Positions 27,062-36,330 of a DNA stretch of 64,000 bases are shown one piece after another; position 1 is the stretch's first letter; every line of letters begins with the position of its first letter. Where the stretch lies: NCBI GenBank assembly GCA_905234785.1, contig CAJOIP010000001.1:1-64000 (forward strand), in the 5' to 3' direction. The position numbers were made by a program, and so were the translations under genes. The notes beneath the pieces were generated by a model. The model worked only from the letters and a program-made list of their open reading frames with translations, ran no database searches and had not been told where the DNA came from. This stretch comes from an uncultured Eggerthellaceae bacterium. GTDB taxonomy: Bacteria; Actinomycetota; Coriobacteriia; Coriobacteriales; Eggerthellaceae.

Positions 27062-28745
27062 GGTTACCGTCGATGATGTCGGGCTCCTGATCCGCCGCAT
27101 TGGTCTGAGTGGCAGTTACTATCACGAGCGTATGATCGTTGGGTTCGGAGACGGCGATTTCCGAATGCTCTGAGTAGTAAGTCATGTTTTCGAGCATAGC
27201 GCCATCGACGTTCTTTCCGAGCGCGAGAACAGATGAGTCTGGGTAGTATTTCAACACATAATCATATGCTGTTCCGCTGGCGGGTTTCTCGTTGATGAAC
27301 GTGTATGTCTTTCCCGTAATAGAGCTTGCATATTCACTGAGGTAGGACATGTCGTGATACAAACCGATGAATCCTGAAGCGTATATCGTTGCTCCGTCTT
27401 CAATGTCTGCGAATTGTTTTGAATGAACGACGTCGTCAAACAGTTCGTATTTATTATCCTGCCAATCAAGGATTTCGGCATAAACCCTGTTGTTGTACTC
27501 GCTATGCATTCCAATAAGAGAGAATGCCAAGAAGACAATGGCCATAAATATTTTTGCAATGGCAGGTGGGAGGGAATCGCGTTTTAAGATGGAGGATAAT
27601 CCCGCCAAGAAACATGTTGTAGCGGCGATGAGCAAGAAGAATGCATAATATGATACATCACAGCCCCTCATGCCGTAGTTTAGCGCCCAATCTGAATATT
27701 GGACGCTGAGCCCATAAGGTAGGCAGAGTAAAAATGCGCTTACTATAAATACCACTCCAAATCCAAAGAGCTTGCCTGGTTTGCAGTCATGGCGTCGTAG
27801 AAGGTATACGGCGTAAAAAGAGAAGGCAATGGATTTTGCCCAGCTAAAACACGTTGCAGGTGAAATAACCAATATGGAACTCGCGAATGCTCGCATGCCG
27901 TTTGCGGTTCGAATGAATGGCATGGCACCAGTGAGGTAAATGCTTGTCACTTTGATGACAGTGAAAAATGAACGCTCGAATGATATCTTTGTTCCCTCGT
28001 AATGTGCGGGAGCGGTTAATGCCATGAATAGATAAACTGCAAGGTATGCCAATTCGGGTATTGCGTAGTAAAGCGCATACCGCACAATGCGTTGAGCAGT
28101 TAACTTTCCAGTTTGTTTGAAGAGGTAGACATACAATGCTGCAATGGGGGCGCATGATGTAACGAAAGCCTCGTATAGTCCCGACACAAAAACATAAAGC
28201 AGGATTGAGGCGATGAGATATGAGCGCTTCCCCGTATTAACGTGCCAGATAATAAGTTCAAGCAATAAGAAAAGATACGCTATGTGAATCTTGTACGTCC
28301 AGCCAAAAGCGAGAAACGCATTGTAGTCAGCGTCGGAGAACGATGCGCAAATGAAAAACAATATTATGAAAAGACGACCGATTTCCTTCGAAAATAGCAT
28401 GCGCATGAACCGGTATGCGCAATACATCGCTATGCCTAAGGCGGCGATATCGAACAAACGGTAGGTGACTTCGTCAGTAGCACAGTATTGGGGAAATTGC
28501 GCGAAAACGTCGAGAACAAAGAGTCCTCGCGGTGAGGACAGATAGCCGACGATGCCTTTTTCGAAGTAAACCCCTTCCCTTACGTTCATAATTGAATGCA
28601 GTTCGTCGTGGGTGAGCACGCCTGCATTGATCATGTAAAAGAAAAAGGTTGCCAACCCGACGGCGAACATCGTGACAAAAAGCCCGTTGCTTTCGAGTAG
28701 CGTTTCTGCTTTCAGCTTGAATCTCGAAATATGATTATTCAACAT
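27054..28745 (-). CDS. polytopic membrane protein, GtrII-like/GT-C candidate
   Basis: A 563-residue protein with about ten membrane segments followed by a C-terminal extracytoplasmic domain of about 120 residues. After the first span come THDELHSIMN and later GWTYKIHIAYLFLLLE. An acidic pair in the first outside loop (DE of THDELH) is common in GT-C polyprenyl-sugar transferases. Encoded directly after a GtrB-like transferase and overlapping it by 11 bases, it is a good candidate for the enzyme that uses polyprenyl-phosphate-sugar outside the cell to decorate the polymer. No close family is recognised from sequence alone. Start chosen at 28745 because the longer frame lies inside the upstream gene. 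Confidence 0.72.
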   Translation of the reverse strand: MLNNHISRFKLKAETLLESNGLFVTMFAVGLATFFFYMINAGVLTHDELHSIMNVREGVYFEKGIVGYLSSPRGLFVLDVFAQFPQYCATDEVTYRLFDIAALGIAMYCAYRFMRMLFSKEIGRLFIILFFICASFSDADYNAFLAFGWTYKIHIAYLFLLLELIIWHVNTGKRSYLIASILLYVFVSGLYEAFVTSCAPIAALYVYLFKQTGKLTAQRIVRYALYYAIPELAYLAVYLFMALTAPAHYEGTKISFERSFFTVIKVTSIYLTGAMPFIRTANGMRAFASSILVISPATCFSWAKSIAFSFYAVYLLRRHDCKPGKLFGFGVVFIVSAFLLCLPYGLSVQYSDWALNYGMRGCDVSYYAFFLLIAATTCFLAGLSSILKRDSLPPAIAKIFMAIVFLAFSLIGMHSEYNNRVYAEILDWQDNKYELFDDVVHSKQFADIEDGATIYASGFIGLYHDMSYLSEYASSITGKTYTFINEKPASGTAYDYVLKYYPDSSVLALGKNVDGAMLENMTYYSEHSEIAVSEPNDHTLVIVTATQTNAADQEPDIIDGNHV

Positions 28746-29706
28746 CGTCGGGAGGTGCTCCTGAAGCCTGCTTTGAGATAACTGCTTTCGTAATATATTG
28801 GGGACGATGTTTGCCTTCAACATAGCTCAGCCCGATATATTCGCCGATGATACCCATCGAAAAGAGTTGTATACCACTTGTCAACAACAACACGCAAATC
28901 AGCGTTGGGTATCCAGGAATCTCGTTTCCGCCGACGATGGTGGAAACGACAGTGATTATGAAATAAGTGAGCGCGCAAAGCGAGATGATCAGCCCCAGCG
29001 TCATGGCGATTCTAAGTGGTTTTATTGAAAACGAGGTTATTCCGCTCAGGGCGTATCTGAAAAGGCCCTTGGTTGACCAGGAGCTTTTCCCAGATAGCCT
29101 TTTGTTGGCTTGATACGTGATGTAATGAGTATTGAACCCAATCCACGAAAACAAGCCCTTGCTGAATCTATGGTATTCGGGCATGTTCATAAGCGCTTCA
29201 GCAACTTGACGCGTAAACACTCGGAAATCGCTCGCATTTGAACGCAAGTCTACATCGGTAAGCGCATTGAAAATACGATAGAAGGCGGTTTTAAGTCCGC
29301 TGATAAGCGCTGCTTCTTTTCGCTTTTCTTGAACGGCAGCAACACTGTCGAATTCGGGATGCGATTTTAAAAAGTGGAGCATTTTTACTGCTATTTGTGG
29401 GTCTTGTTGCATGTCAGCGTCAATGATCCCGATATACTCGCCGCTTGATTGCTCGAGGCCAGCTAAGATTGCGGCCTCTTTTCCAAAGTTTCTTGAAAAC
29501 GAGATAACCTTATAGGATACGTTTGCGCTTGTCGTATCAGCGATAAGCGTTTTGAGCTTATTGAAAGTCGAATCAACACTGCCATCGTTGACGAAAATAA
29601 TTTCGCAGCTTTCGCGTAGAGTTGACAATGTAAGAGTTGCTGATCTGAAAAACGCAGTAATGCATTCTCCCTCGTTGTAGCAAGGCACGATAAGAGAGAA
29701 GTTCAT
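28735..29706 (-). CDS. GtrB-like polyprenyl-phosphate glycosyltransferase (GT2 with two TM helices)
   Basis: A 323-residue protein: GT2 domain (SLIVPCYNEGECI, IIFVNDGSVDST, FSRNFGKEAAILAGLE, IDADMQQDP) and two C-terminal TM helices (LGLIISLCALTYFIITVV, LICVLLLTSGIQLFSMGIIGEYIG) ending in RPQYITK, the classic GtrB/DPM1-type pattern. Members make polyprenyl-phosphate-glucose or a similar donor at the inner membrane face. AAAAGGA lies 6 bases before the ATG at 29706. It is the first gene of the minus-strand island set, with TATAAT on this strand at 29762-29767. Confidence 0.9.
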   Translation of the reverse strand: MNFSLIVPCYNEGECITAFFRSATLTLSTLRESCEIIFVNDGSVDSTFNKLKTLIADTTSANVSYKVISFSRNFGKEAAILAGLEQSSGEYIGIIDADMQQDPQIAVKMLHFLKSHPEFDSVAAVQEKRKEAALISGLKTAFYRIFNALTDVDLRSNASDFRVFTRQVAEALMNMPEYHRFSKGLFSWIGFNTHYITYQANKRLSGKSSWSTKGLFRYALSGITSFSIKPLRIAMTLGLIISLCALTYFIITVVSTIVGGNEIPGYPTLICVLLLTSGIQLFSMGIIGEYIGLSYVEGKHRPQYITKAVISKQASGAPPDDVE

Positions 29707-29761
29707 GCACGTCCTTTTCATGGTCTTCGGCTTTTAGTTCTGCATGGGAGCGTAATAACTC

Positions 29762-29767
29762 ATTATA
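29762..29767 (-). promoter_or_regulatory. -10 element TATAAT for the minus-strand island operon
   Basis: TATAAT on the minus strand, 55 bases upstream of the ATG at 29706, in the 106-base gap between divergent genes. The -35 region has no clear match. Confidence 0.5.
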
Positions 29768-29812
29768 GTGGATGAGTTGCGATGGCGGCGGGCGGGATAA
29801 GAGAGGCAAGGG

Positions 29813-31867
29813 ATGGTTTGCATGGCTAATTCGAGCAAGCATATCCTGGTGTGCATAGTTGCTGAGCGCGCGCTTCCCAATTTTGTGTTCAATGGTCAGC
29901 GCATGACTGATTTAGCTAATGAAGGGCATGAGGTTATTGCCCTCGTGCCAGAGGGGACCAAGGACCTGCTTACAGGCCAAGAAGAGAACGGTCTTCTACA
30001 AATAGTCGAAGAGTTCCCCGACTGCGCGTCAGGGGTTATTCAGGCTTTCAATGACGCAATTGAGCGTTATCTAGTTTGGCGGGATTATGATGTACTTGTT
30101 GTAGCGGGTGATGATTTCGACATCTCGCCAGATATTCTGAATCAAATGTCTGAAGAAGTGAGGCGATTCGATCGCTATGCAATCGCAACACCTCGCTCGA
30201 ACGACCATGGTCCATTACATTTGCGTGCCCAAGATGCAGGCTATGCAAGAGAGTCGCTCCAGCGCGTAATGCGCAGCCCTTTTCCGTTAAACGGATGTGT
30301 GTATATTCGAGGGGAAATACTCCACTCTTTTGCTCCTCTTGATGAATCGTTGAAGAGTTTTAGGGGAGCCTTAAGAGAGTTTGCATTGCGGATAAATGAC
30401 TATGGATATGATTGTGTAGTACTGAATCGAGTTTTCGTCAGGCTGCTAGAATGTGATAGGCGCATTGACGCACCAATGTGCGTCAATTCGCAAGATGAGA
30501 TCTTGCTCGAACAGCGTTATCCTTATCTGCCTTATATCGTTAACGAGTTTCTGCAAAGCGGCATCGATCCTGTTGATCGCTTTATGCCGCTATTGCACGG
30601 TGAAAAGCAGATTAAGTCGAAGATCCTGCTAAATCTGATGGAGATGCCGCCATTCTATTGTGGCTCGTCAGAAATGCAACTTGCATTTCTGAAGCACCTT
30701 GTAGGTATGTATTCGGATCGCTATGAATTCACCGTGCTTGTAAACCAAGAGAGTTCAGAATTCCATCACCTGGAAGATATTACGCCACAAATCGTATATG
30801 ACGAAAGAGACTTAGGCATATACGACCTGGGGTTTTGCGCGTTTCATCCAAGAAAGCTGTTAGCGCAGATTGCGATGGTGAATCATTGCGTGCGTTGTAT
30901 ATACATCATGCTTGATGCGATTATGCTTAGGTGCAATAGCATAGGGGCAATTGCCGCCGGTGCTTCGGGCATGATTCGCTTTGCTCTGGAGAACTCTGAT
31001 GGAATTGTGGCAATCAGCAATTTTTCCCTTCACGATACGCTCGAGTATTACCAAGACGATGATGTCATTTGTTCGAAACCGGCAAAGCGTGTCTATATTG
31101 CAACCGACATGGGCGAGCAGCCCGTTGAATGCCCCGAAAGAATCGGCTCATTTGCTCCTTTTGAGGAGTTTGTGCTTGTTGCGGGCAACGGATTTAAGCA
31201 CAAAGCGCTTCGTGAAACCATCCATGCCCTGAAAAACAGTTCAAGAAACTATATTGTTATAGGTTTTGGCAATAACGATTACCTGTATCCCAATATCTAC
31301 GGGCTAAGTAATGGTTTCATCAGCGATTCCGATCTTCTTAGTCTGTATCGTGAGTGTTCGGCACTGGTGTTTCCTAGCATGTATGAAGGGTTTGGACTGC
31401 CGATCACTATCGCATTAAAGTGCGGCAAAGATGTTGTTGTCTGCAATAATGATCTGAACAACGAGCTTATCGATCATTTTTCGGAACACGCCAGTTCGTT
31501 TCACCTTTTCGATTCGTTTGAAGAAATACCTGGTCTTGTTGAGCTGGCTATCGAGGGGTCAAAAACGGGGAAGCCGCCGTTTTCAAATTCATGGAAAGAC
31601 GCTACTGTGGATTTGGAGTCTTTCTTTGCTGAGATTCTTGCGCAGCCAGTTGATCCGACATCGCTAAGAGCTCGGTGGCATCGATATGCAGCTTTGCAAA
31701 GTCATGTGGCTGAAGTCGCAGAAGACCTAGCGTCCGAAAACGCTAAGGTATCTGCGTTGAGAAACGCCACCTTTTTAGAATATGCGCGCCATCGAGGCGC
31801 CGTTCAGCATCCTTTGTTGAGTAGTATTTCACATGCGTTGGGCAATCTGAGAAGGCGTATGCACTAA
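29813..31867 (+). CDS. large glycosyltransferase with C-terminal GT4 domain (paralogue of 18070-20109)
   Basis: A 684-residue protein with the same architecture as the one at 18070-20109. The N-terminal part has HILVCIVAERALPNFVF and VVAGDDFDISPDIL, with GDDFD in place of the paralogue's NDADCE. The GT-B half has ILLNLMEMPPFYCGSSE, GIVAISNFSLHD and LVFPSMYEGFGLP. The start at 29813 follows GAGAGG; an ATG at 29822 is also possible. The gene stands alone on the plus strand at the right edge of the AT-rich island, opposite in direction to its paralogue at the left edge. Donor sugar unknown. Confidence 0.8.
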   Translation: MVCMANSSKHILVCIVAERALPNFVFNGQRMTDLANEGHEVIALVPEGTKDLLTGQEENGLLQIVEEFPDCASGVIQAFNDAIERYLVWRDYDVLVVAGDDFDISPDILNQMSEEVRRFDRYAIATPRSNDHGPLHLRAQDAGYARESLQRVMRSPFPLNGCVYIRGEILHSFAPLDESLKSFRGALREFALRINDYGYDCVVLNRVFVRLLECDRRIDAPMCVNSQDEILLEQRYPYLPYIVNEFLQSGIDPVDRFMPLLHGEKQIKSKILLNLMEMPPFYCGSSEMQLAFLKHLVGMYSDRYEFTVLVNQESSEFHHLEDITPQIVYDERDLGIYDLGFCAFHPRKLLAQIAMVNHCVRCIYIMLDAIMLRCNSIGAIAAGASGMIRFALENSDGIVAISNFSLHDTLEYYQDDDVICSKPAKRVYIATDMGEQPVECPERIGSFAPFEEFVLVAGNGFKHKALRETIHALKNSSRNYIVIGFGNNDYLYPNIYGLSNGFISDSDLLSLYRECSALVFPSMYEGFGLPITIALKCGKDVVVCNNDLNNELIDHFSEHASSFHLFDSFEEIPGLVELAIEGSKTGKPPFSNSWKDATVDLESFFAEILAQPVDPTSLRARWHRYAALQSHVAEVAEDLASENAKVSALRNATFLEYARHRGAVQHPLLSSISHALGNLRRRMH

Positions 31868-32147
31868 AGCCGATGTTGTTTTTGGCGAAGGATTCTCTAC
31901 ATTAATTGTGCCAAGTATTAATTAGGCGTTGCGGTTCAGCCAAAAGGATGAATTCAAGAAAAGTCTGGAATGGGTGAATATGTACAGTTTGCATCAGCAT
32001 GGTTCATTATTGTGATGTTCAGCTCCATCTCTTTCCGTGGCTAAGACATATGCGGCCCGAGAGCTTCGATGTCGGGCACGCCAAGCGGAGGGCCGCCGCT
32101 GACCCATCTGCAGGGATAAACGGGTTTCATAGCGCTATGCGATAACC
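31868..32147. other. gap without recognised gene
   Basis: No supported coding frame. A short GC-rich patch (32050-32105) contains an imperfect dyad around GCCCGAGAGC...GTCGGGC and short open stretches of about 30 codons on each strand that match nothing recognisable. It lies at the ragged right end of the AT-rich island and may be gene debris. Confidence 0.5.
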
Positions 32148-32426
32148 TTAATGGAGTAAGTCGTGTGGCTTGGGTTTAATTGCCTCGCGTATTTCCTCAG
32201 GGTTGTCACTAGTTTCAATTAAGACCTTCGTTAATGTTTCAATGCTACGATTCAGCTGCTTTAAAGATTCGGCAATTGATGACAAACAGTTCATATTCGC
32301 GAGACTTATTGTTTCCATTGCTTTTCGATGGCTCAAATTGCGTTTCCTTGTTTGGCTTTCTCCTATAGCGTTATACAGACTCGCAGTATTGCTGGCGATT
32401 TCCGCAAAACCTGACAAAGGGTCCAT
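32148..32426 (-). CDS. small hypothetical protein
   Basis: A 92-residue protein with no recognised family. It is mostly helical and polar, with MNCLSSIAESLKQLNRSIETLTKVLIE in its middle suggesting an amphipathic or coiled-coil helix, and a charged C terminus (NPEEIREAIKPKP). AAGGAG lies 5 bases before the ATG, which strongly supports that it is translated. It stands alone between the island's last transferase and the ATPase remnants. A phage- or plasmid-type accessory origin is possible but not shown. Confidence 0.6.
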   Translation of the reverse strand: MDPLSGFAEIASNTASLYNAIGESQTRKRNLSHRKAMETISLANMNCLSSIAESLKQLNRSIETLTKVLIETSDNPEEIREAIKPKPHDLLH

Positions 32427-33353
32427 TTTGCTCCTTATTACAGTTCAACATGCTTTGTTATGGTCTCGTTGGTGAGCATTATATGATTTGATCTTCAGAT
32501 GACGCGAAAGAAGATAGATGGCTTTTGTCGCAGATCATTGGAAGATCGATGCGATTCCTCTGTTACTCAAGCAAGCTGGCCTAGATGAGCTCTACATACC
32601 CAATCGAAAGATTCGATAAGTAAAACTCGCTTTGCATGCGAGCCATGGGATACGTGCCTGTTGATGTTCTGGACGTGCTTCACAGGTGCGGAATGAGGTT
32701 CCCTCACGAGGAAGTGCGCTAATGGAGGTCGTTCACGCGCTTCACGATAAATGTTGTCAGATGATAGATGCCGATATTCAGTGCGATGCGGAAAGAGTCT
32801 TGGCGCTTCCGCTCAAGCTGGTCGATGATGAAATTCCGACAGCTCGAACCCCACGGTGTTCCTGTCAGATCCGTTGATGACGCCCTGCCTAAGTAGACGC
32901 TCGCGGTACGTGTTCGCGTAACTGCTTGCATTGCCCATACGTGAAACTACGCCTTTAATCAGCGTACCGTTTTAGCCGCCGGCGCGAGTTCATAATATTC
33001 GTTGCGTTTCGGTTGTCGGCCTGCTCATTAATAACGGATGCATGTGGGCTGAGGTCGAGCTGTTCGGGATTCACTACCTTATCGTGAAGCTCTTCGCTAC
33101 GGCGGTCGTGGCAATGTGGAATTTCTTCACGCGTCGGCATTTTCTTGATGCAGGAGCTGCATAGAGGATGGCGATAGCCCGATAGCGCCAAAATATCGTG
33201 GTCACTCGCAACGCTAGCCAGCGTCGCCATTTCGTCGAATGATACGGCAGAATATTATCGTAACTCAGATATATTCGTATGAGTTGTGCGGCTTTTTACG
33301 AACGAGCGCCGCTTGGTAGGAGCCGCCGAATCGAGCAAGCAAGCAGATTCCCG
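32427..33353. other. decayed accessory region with ATPase remnant
   Basis: A 927-base stretch with only short frames. The one interpretable part is the ATPase C-terminal remnant at 32794-32971. A 33-codon plus-strand frame at about 32519-32620 (MAFVADHWKIDAIP) and a 91-codon minus-strand frame at 32955-33230 (two Cys pairs, CSSC and HCHD-like spacing) are not recognised and lack good ribosome sites. The region looks like the debris of one or more accessory genes. Confidence 0.55.
32794..32971 (-). pseudogene. C-terminal remnant of an AAA ATPase related to 33354-34457
   Basis: On the minus strand, codons from 32971 read LIKGVVSRMGNASSYA then YRERLLRQGVI and FELSEF. After a frameshift near 32840 they continue as FIIDQLERKRQDS. 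This matches the wing-helix end of the intact neighbour (SDIARRMGVTGDYA, YRKRLISSGII, VPFLADYL) in order and spacing, but with different residues. It is therefore a diverged second copy, not a recent duplicate. No ATPase core is left. Confidence 0.7.
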
Positions 33354-34457
33354 TTAATCCAGTGAGTCTCTCAGATAGTCTGCCAGAAACGGCACTGCAA
33401 TCGACACATAACCGCGGCGCGGCGCCTCGATGATGCCGGAGCTGATAAGGCGCTTGCGGTACTTTTGGGCATAGTCGCCCGTCACGCCCATGCGTCGGGC
33501 GATGTCCGATATGTTGCTTTGCTCATCGTCTATCAGCATGGCGCGCAGGAAATCGACATCCTTGTCAGACAAGGCGGCGACGGTCGTCGAGCAGACGTCT
33601 TCTTTGAAGGAAGACGCCGCCGTTGAAAGCGCATCGCTGAAGCCACCGTTGCTGATATGGCCGTTATCGTCAGCATATTCGACGATGTAGTGGCCAACGA
33701 GTTGAAGCATGTAAGGCGAACCCTCGGTATGCAGCGCGGCTTCGCGGCGCATCTCCCGGTCGAGCATGACGCCCGCCTTGGGGAAAGCCTGCGCGAAGAA
33801 CGCATCGACGTCGCCAATGGCAAGAGGGCCAAGTTGAATCTTGTGAGCCCGATTAAGGAATGTGAGCACCCGTTCGTTGAGGACCGCAGAAACGGCGCCG
33901 GGAAGGCCGGCGAGCACCAGCGCAACGTTTCGCCGTTCCCCGACTAGCTCTAGATACGAAGTCACAAGTTGCTTGAGCTCGGGTGAGCTTGCCTGCACTT
34001 CGTCGACGAGAACGAGGATGCCCCGGTCTTGCTCTTCGAGCCGCTCGCTGAGCTTTGCGAGCTTGTAACCGAAGCTCTTGGTTTCTTGCACTGCGTCGCT
34101 GAACTGCAGGCCAACGGTGAATCCGAGCGCCCCGACCGTTCCTCCTACGAGACGCCCTCGTTTGTCTTTCATGAACCGTTCGCCGTCATCTTGGATTTTC
34201 TCGATGATTCTCTCGGGCATGTTGTCGGAAACGACGGTGGGCGACGCGACGACGAAGCCGCGCTCTCGTGCGAGATCCGCAATCTCCCATAACAAGACAG
34301 TCTTGCCAAAGCCCCTCTGCCCAAGCAGGAGCGTTGCGCGTTCCTTGCTTCCCGGTTCGCTTTCAAGGCCTTCGAGTATGTCGTTAGTTATTTTGCTTCT
34401 GCCGACAAGCTGGTTCGGTCGGTTTCCGAATGCTGGGGAGAATACGGTGTCTTTCAT
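33354..34457 (-). CDS. AAA+ ATPase with C-terminal winged helix
   Basis: A 367-residue STAND/Orc1-Cdc6-like ATPase. After FVGR-type QLVGRSKI, Walker A is LLLGQRGFGKTVLL (residue about 44), Walker B is GILVLVDEVQ (about 147), sensor-1-like LVLAGLPG follows, and the C-terminal winged helix is SDIARRMGVTGDYAQKYRKRL. Such proteins are common in accessory regions and are often of unknown role; some act in defence or as mobile-element-linked switches. GAGGAATC precedes the ATG, itself preceded by an unusual series of AGGAA motifs (34464-34504). It is divergent from rmlB. No partner gene is visible apart from the decayed relative downstream. Confidence 0.82.
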   Translation of the reverse strand: MKDTVFSPAFGNRPNQLVGRSKITNDILEGLESEPGSKERATLLLGQRGFGKTVLLWEIADLARERGFVVASPTVVSDNMPERIIEKIQDDGERFMKDKRGRLVGGTVGALGFTVGLQFSDAVQETKSFGYKLAKLSERLEEQDRGILVLVDEVQASSPELKQLVTSYLELVGERRNVALVLAGLPGAVSAVLNERVLTFLNRAHKIQLGPLAIGDVDAFFAQAFPKAGVMLDREMRREAALHTEGSPYMLQLVGHYIVEYADDNGHISNGGFSDALSTAASSFKEDVCSTTVAALSDKDVDFLRAMLIDDEQSNISDIARRMGVTGDYAQKYRKRLISSGIIEAPRRGYVSIAVPFLADYLRDSLD

Positions 34458-34463
34458 GATAGA

Positions 34464-34504
34464 TTCCTCGTTTCCTTTATTTCCTATTTTTTCCTTTTTT
34501 TCCT
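34464..34504 (-). promoter_or_regulatory. array of five AGGA(A) motifs before the AAA ATPase
   Basis: On the minus strand AGGAA-type motifs occur five times in 41 bases (plus-strand TTCC at 34464, 34472, 34481, 34491, 34500), 8-10 bases apart, separated by A/T runs. Only the one nearest the ATG (GAGGAATC) is in ribosome-binding position. The rest may be a standby site, a protein-binding array spaced about one helical turn, or a slipped-strand repeat. Confidence 0.5.
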
Positions 34505-34636
34505 AATAGTCAAGCGTCCAGTATCGTTTTTCATCTCAGTGGGGCAGGTGCTTCACGGCGATTACGTCGCCGTTGCTACGCGCATGAATGTCGTGTAGTC
34601 GCTAGTTGTCGGCGGAGGGGCTTTCTGACGGTTCGC

Positions 34637-34642
34637 TATAAT
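34637..34642 (+). promoter_or_regulatory. -10 element TATAAT for rmlB-rmlC
   Basis: TATAAT lies 52 bases upstream of the rmlB start; no clear -35. This marks the start of the right-hand operon rmlB-rmlC-GlfT-like. Confidence 0.5.
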
Positions 34643-34684
34643 GATTTCAGAAACATTCGAGGGGGCTGTGGCTCCTGAGATTGA

Positions 34685-35713
<1,029 letters not shown>

Positions 35714-35723
35714 AGGGGGCGTC

Positions 35724-36302
35724 ATGGCTGCTGAAACCATCCAATCCGGCAACTTCACCTTCACGCCGACCTCGATCGACGGCGTCATCATCGTCGATGT
35801 GAAGTCGTATGGCGACGAGCGCGGTTACTTCATGGAAACGTACAAGCGCCCTGATTTCGTAGCGGGTGGCATCGACGTCGAGTTTGTGCAGGACAACCAG
35901 TCGGCATCGACCAAGGGCGTGTTGCGCGGCTTGCATTTCCAGATTAACCACCCGCAGAGCAAGCTTGTGCGCGTCGTGAAAGGCGAGGTGTTCGACGTGT
36001 GCGTCGACCTGCGCGAAGGCAGCCCGACGTACGGCAAGTGGGAAGGGGTCGTGCTGTCGGCCGAGAACCGTCGCCAGTTCTTCATCCCGCGCGGGTTCGC
36101 CCACGGGTTCCTCGTGCTTTCCGACACGGCAGAGTTCTGCTACAAGTGCGATGACGTGTACCATCCGAATGACGAGGGCGGACTCATGTGGAACGATCCC
36201 GCGATTGGGATCGACTGGCCGCCGTTGCAGGGCGATGACGCGCTTGACGCATCGAAGGTCATTCTGAGTGAAAAGGACAAGCAGCACCCGGCGTTCTCGT
36301 AG
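35724..36302 (+). CDS. rmlC: dTDP-4-dehydrorhamnose 3,5-epimerase
   Basis: A 192-residue cupin enzyme, third step to dTDP-L-rhamnose. DERGYFMETYK, FVQDNQSAST, VLRGLHFQ (catalytic His), KLVRVVKGEVFDVCVDLR and FIPRGFAHGFLVL are the family signatures. The ATG at 35724 follows AAGGGGGC. A longer open frame from 35439 is only a shadow of rmlB. The gene ends 28 bases before the GlfT2-like protein. Confidence 0.96.
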   Translation: MAAETIQSGNFTFTPTSIDGVIIVDVKSYGDERGYFMETYKRPDFVAGGIDVEFVQDNQSASTKGVLRGLHFQINHPQSKLVRVVKGEVFDVCVDLREGSPTYGKWEGVVLSAENRRQFFIPRGFAHGFLVLSDTAEFCYKCDDVYHPNDEGGLMWNDPAIGIDWPPLQGDDALDASKVILSEKDKQHPAFS

Positions 36303-36330
36303 CGCCCGGTTGCGAAGCGAAGGGGAGGGC

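Noticed and set aside
32519-32620. 33-codon plus-strand frame MAFVADHWKIDAIP as a small gene
   Set aside because: Too short, no ribosome site, no recognised family; more likely debris.
32955-33230. 91-codon minus-strand frame with two Cys/His pairs as a zinc-ribbon transposase fragment
   Set aside because: No match to a transposase motif that I can defend, no ribosome site, no terminal repeats seen.
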